A stretch of 5,551 bases of DNA from Chloroflexota bacterium (GTDB lineage Bacteria > Chloroflexota > Dehalococcoidia > Lucifugimonadales > JACPCL1), in contig JACQUH010000203.1 of NCBI GenBank assembly GCA_016210375.1, forward strand, positions 1-5,551. The letters run 5' to 3'. The translations under genes and the position numbers were made by a program. This document shows positions 1 to 5,337 of this stretch, piece after piece (positions within the stretch are counted from its first letter, which is position 1; every line of letters begins with the position of its first letter). Under the pieces are notes generated by a model. That model was not told where the DNA came from, did not search any database, and saw only the letters and a program-made list of their open reading frames with translations.

Positions 1-1085
1 CGGTCTTCCTGGGCATGAGCTTCCTGGCCGGACAGCTTGGCATCATCCCGGATCCGACGGAGCAGGAGACCGTCATCAGCCAGCTCACACGCGCGCTGGT
101 CGGCAACGGCAGCCCCTTCCACTACCTGGTCCAGATCTCCACCGCCCTCCTGCTGGTGCTCGCCGCCAACACTGCCTTCGCCGATTTCCCGCGCCTGGCG
201 AGCTTTCTCGCCCGCGACCGTTTCCTGCCGCGCGTGTTTCAGTTCCGGGGGGACCGCCTGGCGTTCACGGGCGGGATCGTCCTGCTCGCGACCATCGCCG
301 TGGCACTCATCGTCGTCTTCGGAGGCAGCGTCACCAACCTCATCCCCCTCTATACCGTGGGAGTGTTCGTCGCCTTCACCCTCAGCCAGAGCGGGATGGT
401 ACGTCACTGGTGGACCCTGCGTGGGACGGAGCGACGCTGGCGCCTCCGCGCCGCGATCAGCGCCGCGGGTGCCGCGACCACGGGCGTCGTCGCCGTCGAG
501 GTGGCGCTGACCAAGTTCGCTCTGGGCGCCTGGATGGTGCTCGTCCTGGTGCCCCCCCTGGTTGGCATGATGTGGGCGATCCACCAGCACTACCGGCGTC
601 TGACCGGCGCCCTGCGCCCTGAGACACCCCTTCTCCCTGAGGAGGTCGTCATTCGCACCGTGGTGCCCATCGCCGATGTCGGCATTGCGGCCCGCCAGGC
701 GCTCGCCTATGCGCGCGCGGTCGCGGGCGACGACACCCGTGTGGTGGCTGTCCATGTCGCCCAGGACGACGCAGCGGCCGAGCAGTTTCGTAGCCTGTGG
801 CAAGACTGGGAGCCGGGGGTCAATCTGGTCATCATCGAGTCCCCCTTCGGCTCTCTCACCGACCCGCTGCTCGCCTACGTCGATGCCCTCAAGGAGACCC
901 ACCCCCGTGACACGGTGACTGTGATCCTACCGGAGTTCGTCCCATCGCGCTGGTGGGAACACCTGATACACAACCGGACGGCCATGCGGCTCAAGGCTTC
1001 CCTGCTCTTCCGCCCGGGCATCGTCGCGGTCAGCGTCCCCTATCACCTTGCCCCGCGCCACACGCAGCCGCCGCGGGCACTCTAG
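1..1085 (+). CDS. KimA/YdaO-type APC-superfamily potassium permease (C-terminal part)
   Basis: Membrane transporter of the amino acid-polyamine-cation superfamily. The reading frame (codons from base 3) is open to the left edge, so the ATG at 15 is internal and the N-terminal membrane half is missing. About five hydrophobic helices can be seen, at roughly bases 125-190, 264-330, 330-400, 440-510 and 515-585. A loop reading ANTAFADFPRLASFLARD followed by FLPRVF after the first helix is typical of the KimA/YdaO branch. From about base 640 a soluble alpha/beta tail resembling a universal-stress-protein fold follows, ending in the conserved WWEHLIHNRTAMRLKASL and PGIVAVSVPYHL segments. In Bacillus KimA this branch imports K+ by proton symport and its soluble tail binds cyclic di-AMP. 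Potassium as substrate and cyclic di-AMP control are inferred here from family membership. The TAG stop overlaps the stop of the convergent ATPase gene. An amino acid permease of the same superfamily is the main alternative. Confidence 0.85.
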   Translation, partial: VFLGMSFLAGQLGIIPDPTEQETVISQLTRALVGNGSPFHYLVQISTALLLVLAANTAFADFPRLASFLARDRFLPRVFQFRGDRLAFTGGIVLLATIAVALIVVFGGSVTNLIPLYTVGVFVAFTLSQSGMVRHWWTLRGTERRWRLRAAISAAGAATTGVVAVEVALTKFALGAWMVLVLVPPLVGMMWAIHQHYRRLTGALRPETPLLPEEVVIRTVVPIADVGIAARQALAYARAVAGDDTRVVAVHVAQDDAAAEQFRSLWQDWEPGVNLVIIESPFGSLTDPLLAYVDALKETHPRDTVTVILPEFVPSRWWEHLIHNRTAMRLKASLLFRPGIVAVSVPYHLAPRHTQPPRAL

Positions 1086-3817
1086 CGCACGAGAGCCTTC
1101 CGAGCCTCGTCGAAGGAAAGGAGCATTGGGGGAAACGCGGCTAGCACCAGCCAATGCTGCAGGCCCAGGGGTGCGGTGCCGAAGATCGCCGCCAGCGGCG
1201 GCAGGTAGACCAGGGCCAGCAGCAGCCCCAGCTCCGCCCCGATGCCCAGCAGGACCGCGGGATTGCTGGTGAAGCCCAGGCGCCTGATGGACTCGGTGGG
1301 GCTGCGGCAGGCGAAGACGTTGCCCACCTGTCCCATGACTATGGCTGCAAAGGTCAGCGTGGTGGCCTGCTGGTACAAAGGACCTGAGCCGGCCATAGCT
1401 TCCCCGGGCCGCCAGCCGCCCATCCAGTACACGAAGAAGAACCCCGACATGGCAAAGGCGGCTTCAAGGACCCCAAGGAAGGCATAGGCCCGCAAAAGGG
1501 TGGGCACGTCAAGGATATGCTCCGCGGCGCGGCGCGGCGGGCGGTCCATAACCCCAGGCTCAGGCCGCTCCACACCCAGGGCTAAAGCAGGCGCCATGTC
1601 AGTCCCCAGGTCCACTGCCAGGATCTGCAGCACAGTGAGGGCTAGAGGACTCCTGAAGAGGGCGAAGATAGCGAATGGAACGATTTCTGGGATGTTGCTT
1701 GCCAGTATGTAGGTAAAGAACTTTCGGATGTTGTGGTAGACGCTGCGTCCCTCCTCAATGGCGCCCACTATGCTGGCGAAGTTGTCGTCTGCCACCACTA
1801 TGTCCGCGGCCTCCCGTGCAGCGTCGGTACCAGAGAGACCCATGGCCACACCGACGTCCCCCCGCTTCAGGGCGGGCACATCGTTCACTCCGTCGCCGGT
1901 GACCGTCACCACGTGTCCCATGCGCTGCAGGGCCTCAACGATGCGGAGCTTATCTCCCGGCGCAGCCCGGGCGAAGATGACCTCTCCCCCCAAGGCCGAC
2001 TCCAACTCCCGGTCGGAGAGTTGGCTTAGCTCTGTTCCCGTAATGGTGCTGACATTCTCTCCTTGCACCAGGTCCAGGCGGCGGGCGATGGCCTCCGCTG
2101 TCAGAGTGTAGTCTCCCGTGATCATGATGACCCGTATGCCGGCCTTCTGACAACGGGATATGGCTTCCGGTACCTCTGGACGGGGTGGGTCCTCCATCGC
2201 GGCGAGCCCAAGGAACACTAGCTCTCGCTCAACCCCTCTGATGGTGAGGCCGGTGTCTGGTGGTAGGATCCGGTAGGCCAGGGCCAGCACCCTCAGCCCC
2301 TGGGTGGCGAAGGTATCGTTCTGGTCGTGAACCCGCTGTCGTCCCGCCTCATCCAAAGGCGCCGGGCCGTGCTGCGTCTCCTCATACTTGCAGACGGACA
2401 GCACTTCCAAGGGCGCCCCCTTCACGTAGGCCACCTGATGGCCGTCCTCAACTCGGACCGAGGCCATGCGCTTGCGCCCTGGATCGAAAGGCAGCTCCCT
2501 GACCCGTGGATATTCCAATAGCTCTTTCTCCAGGGCGAGCCCGCCTTTGGAGGCCACCACCAGCAAGGCACCCTCTGTTGGGTCTCCCATAACGGACCAT
2601 ACCGGTCTTTCTTCACTGGGAGGAAGGTGCCGGGCATTGTTGCATAATGTGGCACAGCGCAGCAAACGGTGCAAGCCATCAGACCATGTGAAGTCTACTG
2701 GAAGATCGTCTGCAAATACCTTCCCAGTAGGATCGTAACCGGCCCCGGTTACCTGAAGGGTCTGGCCGCCTATGTATAGCTGTGATACGCTCATCTGGTT
2801 CTCTGTGAGGGTACCTGTCTTATCGCTGCAAATAACGGTTGTGCTTCCCATGGACTCCACGGCCGAGAGGTGTTTCACTATAGCGTTTCGGCGGGCCATG
2901 GTCTGAACCCCAACGGCCAGGGCTAGGGTTACGGTGGGCAGCAGGCCTTCCGGGACGTTGGCGACTACCATACCCAGCGTAAAAATGAAGGCGGTCCCTG
3001 GCGACAAACCTGCAATAAAGGCGCTCAGCAGAAAGAACACGGTGCCAAGGGCTATTGCTATGGCGGCAATCCACCGTGTCAGCCGCTGAAGCTCCTGCTG
3101 AAGGGTGCTGGGGAGCTGCTGGATGGTCTGGCTGGAGTGCAAGATCTGGCCGAACTGGGTATCGCGGCCGATGGCGTACACCACAGCCTCGCCAACCCCT
3201 GAGGCAACCAAAGTGCCTCCAAACACCAGATTGTGGACTTCCAGGGTGGAGAGATGGTCCAGCTCGTGTTCGTTGATGACCTTGCCCGCAGGGCGCGACT
3301 CACCGGTTAGCACGCTTTGGTCTACTTGCAAGTCGTAGGCCTCTACAAGGCGTGCGTCTGCCGATACCTGGTCTCCCTCGGAGAGAAGCAGCACGTCGCC
3401 CGGGACCAGGCTCTCCGCCAGGACCTCTACTACCTCGCCATTGCGCCGGACTTTTGCCTTGGCCGGAAGCAGTCTGCGGAGGGCAGCCACCGCCCGCTCC
3501 GCCCGGTACTCTTGAAAAAAGCTGAAGACCGCGTTGATGAGAATGACGGCGATAATAGCCGATCCCAGCTCCGGCATTCCGGCGACAAACGCCAGGAAGC
3601 CTCCTATCCAGAGGAGCAGGGCAAAAAAATGAACAAGTTGTTTGAGGAAACGCAGGACAAGGGAGGGACCAGGGGCCTCTGGGATGGAGTTCAGCCCGAA
3701 CTGGGACTGACGGGCGTGGACCTCCTCGGTGGTAAGACCTTCTGGGCGGGTAGAGTGGGCTTTGTAGACCCCCTCTATTCCCAACATCGCGATCTGTTGT
3801 GGTAAATGCTGGGTCAT
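1082..3817 (-). CDS. Na,K-ATPase-like (type IIC) cation-transporting P-type ATPase
   Basis: Complete 911-residue ion pump that would couple ATP hydrolysis to cation movement across the cytoplasmic membrane. Seen in order: an N-terminal cation-ATPase domain with LTTEEVHARQ; paired helices about 58-100; actuator TGES 171-174; helix 4 with NVPEGLL (E290); phosphorylation motif DKTGTLTEN (D332); nucleotide-binding KGAP 466-469; TGD 567-569; hinge GDGVND 641-646; helix 5 with SNIPE 707-711; helix 6 with VDLGTDM (D736, D740); then four more helices ending near FDEARKALVR. The helix 4-6 wording matches animal Na,K-ATPase rather than SERCA-type Ca2+ pumps or MgtA. The residues corresponding to Na,K-ATPase E327, S775, N776, E779, D804 and D808 are all kept, whereas D926 appears as N833. 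The likely transport is K+ and/or Na+, but the exact ions are inference. No beta subunit is encoded in the window. ATG 3817 has AAGGA four bases upstream; M11 lacks a good site. The gene lies 51 bases after the isomerase gene, suggesting an operon. Confidence 0.95.
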   Translation of the reverse strand: MTQHLPQQIAMLGIEGVYKAHSTRPEGLTTEEVHARQSQFGLNSIPEAPGPSLVLRFLKQLVHFFALLLWIGGFLAFVAGMPELGSAIIAVILINAVFSFFQEYRAERAVAALRRLLPAKAKVRRNGEVVEVLAESLVPGDVLLLSEGDQVSADARLVEAYDLQVDQSVLTGESRPAGKVINEHELDHLSTLEVHNLVFGGTLVASGVGEAVVYAIGRDTQFGQILHSSQTIQQLPSTLQQELQRLTRWIAAIAIALGTVFFLLSAFIAGLSPGTAFIFTLGMVVANVPEGLLPTVTLALAVGVQTMARRNAIVKHLSAVESMGSTTVICSDKTGTLTENQMSVSQLYIGGQTLQVTGAGYDPTGKVFADDLPVDFTWSDGLHRLLRCATLCNNARHLPPSEERPVWSVMGDPTEGALLVVASKGGLALEKELLEYPRVRELPFDPGRKRMASVRVEDGHQVAYVKGAPLEVLSVCKYEETQHGPAPLDEAGRQRVHDQNDTFATQGLRVLALAYRILPPDTGLTIRGVERELVFLGLAAMEDPPRPEVPEAISRCQKAGIRVIMITGDYTLTAEAIARRLDLVQGENVSTITGTELSQLSDRELESALGGEVIFARAAPGDKLRIVEALQRMGHVVTVTGDGVNDVPALKRGDVGVAMGLSGTDAAREAADIVVADDNFASIVGAIEEGRSVYHNIRKFFTYILASNIPEIVPFAIFALFRSPLALTVLQILAVDLGTDMAPALALGVERPEPGVMDRPPRRAAEHILDVPTLLRAYAFLGVLEAAFAMSGFFFVYWMGGWRPGEAMAGSGPLYQQATTLTFAAIVMGQVGNVFACRSPTESIRRLGFTSNPAVLLGIGAELGLLLALVYLPPLAAIFGTAPLGLQHWLVLAAFPPMLLSFDEARKALVR

Positions 3818-3868
3818 GGGGTCCTTGTCACAGTGGTTGTGGGAAACTTAGCTGCGCGATTCGCAAGT

Positions 3869-4315
3869 TCACCCGGCCTGTCGCAGCTTGTCCATCTCCA
3901 CCACCTTGGCGATATTCTCCGCCTCGCTCTCCTCCGGCTGGGCGTTGAACCAGGCATCCAGCATCTCTTTGGCCAGGGCCTCTGAGGTCAGGCGCAGTCC
4001 CATGCACAGGACGTTGGCGTCGTTCCACTTGCGGGCGCCGCGCGCCGTCTCCGCATCGGTGCAGAGTGCAGCCCTGACGCCGGGCACTTTGTTGGCCGCG
4101 ATGCTTACCCCTGTGCCTGTCCAGCAAAGCAGCACCCCTTGATCACAGGCCCCCTGGGAGACGCGGCGCGCAACCTGTTGGGCCACGTCGGGCCACGGCA
4201 GAGGGTGGCCCAACAGGGGCCCGTAAAGCTCCACCTCGTGTCCCAGCCTTCTGATCTCTCGGACAATCATATCAGTCAAGCTGGTCTGTTCGTCGCTGCC
4301 AACGGCGAGGCGCAT
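3869..4315 (-). CDS. RpiB/LacA/LacB-family sugar-phosphate isomerase, divergent active site
   Basis: Small cytosolic aldose-ketose phosphate isomerase of the RpiB/LacAB fold, about 148 residues, the usual family size. Numbering from the upstream ATG at 4324, GSDEQ (D11, E12) replaces the usual GCDH, the catalytic loop LCWTGTGVSIAANK supplies C67 and T69, and KVPGVRAALCTDAETARGARKWNDANVL follows. Compared with E. coli RpiB, the active-site cysteine and Asp9 are kept, but His10 is Glu, His99 is Trp (W100), and the C-terminal phosphate-binding arginines 133 and 137 have no obvious counterpart. I recall a bacterial RpiB-like subfamily with this CWTGTG...KWNDANVL pattern; its substrate is not established to my knowledge, so I give no symbol. 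GGAGA at 4325-4329 lies 9 bases before ATG 4315 but directly against ATG 4324, which favours 4315 (protein beginning MRLAVGSD). The gene is probably co-transcribed with the ATPase 51 bases downstream. Confidence 0.9.
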   Translation of the reverse strand: MRLAVGSDEQTSLTDMIVREIRRLGHEVELYGPLLGHPLPWPDVAQQVARRVSQGACDQGVLLCWTGTGVSIAANKVPGVRAALCTDAETARGARKWNDANVLCMGLRLTSEALAKEMLDAWFNAQPEESEAENIAKVVEMDKLRQAG

Positions 4316-4357
4316 GGTTGTCATTCTCCACTGTTACTGGGGCAAGAGTGTGAATCC

Positions 4358-4387
4358 AGTATTTCGCAGCGGCCGTGCAGTAGTCAA
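4358..4387 (-). promoter_or_regulatory. Candidate sigma-70-type promoter for the isomerase-ATPase unit
   Basis: On the minus strand, TTGACT (4387-4382, five of six to the -35 consensus) is followed after 18 bases by AATACT (4363-4358, four of six to the -10 consensus). A start near 4351 would give a leader of about 35 bases to ATG 4315. It lies just outside the inserted element at 4401-4560, so the element is upstream of the promoter rather than inside it. The match is fair only, and no start site can be proven from sequence. Confidence 0.35.
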
Positions 4388-4393
4388 GAGGCC

Positions 4394-4400
4394 GTTATAG
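4394..4400. repeat. Left copy of flanking direct repeat (putative target-site duplication)
   Basis: GTTATAG sits immediately outside the left terminal inverted repeat of the element at 4401-4560. An identical copy in the same orientation lies at 4561-4567. Counting the next G, the match extends to 8 bases (GTTATAGG, 4394-4401 and 4561-4568), so the duplication could be 6 to 8 bases depending on where the element ends. Confidence 0.6.
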
Positions 4401-4560
4401 GAGAGTGTTTAGTAAGAGGAAACCGCAGCTTTGTAGTGACCAAGCCGACGTTTGCTGAGGCTCTCGAAGCGAACGGCGAGCGGTACCTTCGAGAACCTCT
4501 CGCCACGGCGAGTCGCCTTCGGAGACAGGCAACGCCGCGTGACGTTGATAAACACTCTCA
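4401..4560. mobile_element. MITE-like non-autonomous element, about 160 bp
   Basis: The left end GAGAGTGTTTA (4401-4411) is the exact inverse of TAAACACTCTC (4549-4559), an 11-bp perfect terminal inverted repeat. Both ends are bordered by the direct repeat GTTATAG, as expected from a transposition target-site duplication. The interior has no credible gene but is rich in secondary structure: TCTCGAAG/CTTCGAGA, CTCGCC/GGCGAG, GGCGA/TCGCC, and a direct repeat ACGGCGAG at 4473-4480 and 4505-4512. Size, termini and lack of a transposase fit a miniature inverted-repeat transposable element mobilised in trans by a related insertion sequence elsewhere in the genome. I cannot assign the parent family. 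The 53 bases between it and the next gene's stop (4568-4620) show nothing recognisable. Confidence 0.65.
4462..4494. repeat. Perfect 8-bp inverted repeat inside the MITE-like element
   Basis: TCTCGAAG (4462-4469) and CTTCGAGA (4487-4494) form an 8-bp stem with a 17-base loop. The loop contains GGCGAG (4475-4480), which can instead pair with CTCGCC at 4499-4504. That CTCGCC can also pair with GGCGAG at 4507-4512. Several mutually exclusive hairpins are therefore possible, as is common in short palindromic intergenic elements. Confidence 0.6.
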
Positions 4561-4567
4561 GTTATAG
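4561..4567. repeat. Right copy of flanking direct repeat (putative target-site duplication)
   Basis: GTTATAG directly follows the right end of the element and is identical and co-oriented with 4394-4400. Joining the flanks across one copy gives a predicted empty site reading gaggccGTTATAGGctgtc. Confidence 0.6.
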
Positions 4568-4620
4568 GCTGTCCAGGGAAGGAGTGACGGACTGCGCCGC
4601 ATAATAATAGCCGCCTCGAT

Positions 4621-5070
4621 TCACTGTTTCAGCAGGTCGTCCAGTTGCGCCGCAGCCCGAAGGACCCGCTCTCGCTGGACCTCTAGGTTCTCGGTGACGC
4701 TGATATTAACGGACTCGACGGCCTGGCGCAGCGAAGACACCTTGGAGGACTCAAATCCAGCGTCGCCTGGGTTGAGGGATTCCAGGGCCTTCGCCGCCTC
4801 CTTCAGGTAGCTGTTGGCTGTGCCGAAATTGCGGCGGTCCAGCTCCGCAGCGGCGCGGTACAATAACCCCCGCGCCTGTTCCGCGGCCAGCCGGGACATG
4901 AGCTTCAAGTTTTCGCTCTGGGCTGCTTCCAGGCGAGCTTCGTAGTCCCGCCTCTGGGCGTCCACGACTCCGCGGCCCTGAAGCAGCCCGCCGAAGTAAA
5001 GGGCCGCGCCCACAACGGCCAAGATCGCGATGAACGCGAGTGCCAGCTTCACTTTAGTTAGAAATGTCAT
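4621..5070 (-). CDS. Membrane-anchored helical protein of unknown function
   Basis: 149 residues; I do not recognise the family. Residues about 7-30 form one strongly hydrophobic segment (ALAFIAILAVVGAALYFGGL) preceded by lysines, which fits an uncleaved signal anchor with the tail outside the cytoplasm. Residues about 38-66 are charged and heptad-like, so probably a short coiled coil. Residues about 67-100 (RGLLYRAAAELDRR, then ANSYLKEAAKALESL) form a helix-turn-helix resembling one tetratricopeptide-type repeat. The rest is predicted helical and ends DDLLKQ. No catalytic motif is visible, so a structural, adaptor or envelope role is more likely than an enzyme. The start is well supported: AGAGAGGT ends five bases before ATG 5070, putting the GAGG core six bases away. 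It appears to be a single-gene unit separated from the isomerase by the MITE-like element, and it diverges from the tRNA gene. Confidence 0.8.
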   Translation of the reverse strand: MTFLTKVKLALAFIAILAVVGAALYFGGLLQGRGVVDAQRRDYEARLEAAQSENLKLMSRLAAEQARGLLYRAAAELDRRNFGTANSYLKEAAKALESLNPGDAGFESSKVSSLRQAVESVNISVTENLEVQRERVLRAAAQLDDLLKQ

Positions 5071-5097
5071 GCAGTACCTCTCTGGGTCATGGGGCCT

Positions 5098-5127
5098 ATT
5101 CTATCATTCCTGGGAACACGCTGTCCC
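5098..5127 (-). promoter_or_regulatory. Candidate promoter for the membrane-anchored protein gene
   Basis: On the minus strand GGGACA (5127-5122, four of six) is followed after 18 bases by TAGAAT (5103-5098, five of six to TATAAT). A start near 5091 would leave about 20 bases of leader including the Shine-Dalgarno sequence. The -35 lies in an imperfect inverted repeat, GGGAACACGCTGTCCC (5113-5127 region), in which GGG-ACA can pair with TGT-CCC around one bulged A. This could be an operator, but that is speculative. Confidence 0.3.
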
Positions 5128-5132
5128 TTTTG

Positions 5133-5161
5133 GTAGCATAAATACGACGATATGGTATAAT
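5133..5161 (+). promoter_or_regulatory. Extended -10 promoter of the tRNA gene
   Basis: A perfect TATAAT (5156-5161) is preceded by TG at 5153-5154 with one base between, the classic extended -10 arrangement that tolerates a weak -35. The best -35 match at 17-base spacing is GTAGCA (5133-5138), only three of six. Transcription would start near 5168, about 14 bases before the mature tRNA end, a short leader that RNase P could remove. This is the strongest promoter match in the window. Confidence 0.65.
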
Positions 5162-5166
5162 ATTGC

Positions 5167-5176
5167 CTGTGCACAG
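5167..5176. repeat. 10-bp perfect palindrome at the tRNA transcription start
   Basis: CTGTGCACAG is a perfect 10-bp palindrome lying at the predicted start site of the tRNA transcript. It could be an operator or part of the leader removed during 5' processing. A chance occurrence cannot be excluded for so short a site. Confidence 0.4.
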
Positions 5177-5181
5177 AGCAG

Positions 5182-5258
5182 GGCGCATTCGTCTAGCGGC
5201 CCAGGACACCTCCCTCTCAAGGAGGAGATCGCCGGTTCGAATCCGGCATGCGCTACCA
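5182..5258 (+). tRNA. tRNA-Glu, anticodon CTC
   Basis: A complete 77-base cloverleaf can be folded by hand. The acceptor stem is GGCGCAT with ATGCGCT (5248-5254), then discriminator A and an encoded CCA at 5256-5258. The D arm is GTCT/GGAC (5191 on). The anticodon stem is CCTCC (5209-5213) with GGAGG (5221-5225) and the loop is CTCTCAA, giving anticodon CTC at 5216-5218, which reads the glutamate codon GAG. The variable loop is AGATC and the T arm is GCCGG-TTCGAAT-CCGGC. The D arm with TAGCGGCC is characteristic of bacterial tRNA-Glu. One oddity is that the first acceptor pair is G-T (G1-U72 wobble) where a G-C pair is usual. It is a lone tRNA gene with its own extended -10 promoter. No U-tract terminator follows within 80 bases. 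Confidence 0.96.
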
Positions 5259-5272
5259 AAAGACATAAACCA

Positions 5273-5337
5273 AACTGGAGGAGGAGAAATGCCCTCTCCG
5301 TTTGCTGTTTCAAGGGCCGACTTAGCCGCCTCCAGTT
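5273..5337 (+). repeat. 9-bp inverted repeat enclosing a Shine-Dalgarno sequence
   Basis: AACTGGAGG (5273-5281) and CCTCCAGTT (5329-5337) are perfectly complementary, and after one A/G mismatch the stem continues with GG/CC. Inside, GGAGA (5283-5287) can pair with TCTCC (5295-5299), while GCCCT (5291-5295) can alternatively pair with AGGGC (5313-5317), so two inner folds compete. There is no run of T after the stem, so it is not a standard intrinsic terminator for the tRNA transcript. The left arm is also the ribosome binding site of the small ORF at 5289. Confidence 0.6.

Noticed and set aside
37..622. Plus-strand alternative-frame ORFs rich in Arg, Ser and Pro
   Set aside because: They are out-of-frame shadows of the GC-rich permease gene, with composition typical of frame-shifted high-GC coding DNA.
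1086..1115. CCTTC/GAAGG hairpin after the permease stop as a terminator
   Set aside because: The stem is only five base pairs, lies within the ATPase coding sequence, and has no T-tract on either strand.
3317..3805. Plus-strand 162-residue ORF
   Set aside because: It lies fully antisense to the ATPase, which has all family motifs, and its own translation shows no domain.
3818..3868. Separate promoter or terminator between the isomerase and the ATPase
   Set aside because: Only a four-base CACA/TGTG pairing and no paired -35/-10 motifs are visible in these 51 bases, so co-transcription is the simpler reading.
4139..4567. Plus-strand 142-residue ORF
   Set aside because: It is antisense to the isomerase, then crosses the promoter and the MITE-like element. 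It shows no domain and no ribosome binding site.
5104..5313. Minus-strand 69-residue ORF containing AHAGFEPAISSLRG
   Set aside because: It is the antisense translation of the tRNA-Glu gene. Peptides with GFEPAISS are a well-known spurious product of reading tRNA T-arms backwards.
5273..5337. Intrinsic terminator of the tRNA gene
   Set aside because: The stem is good, but it is interrupted by a 47-base loop and no T-run follows; the next bases are CCTAGGG.
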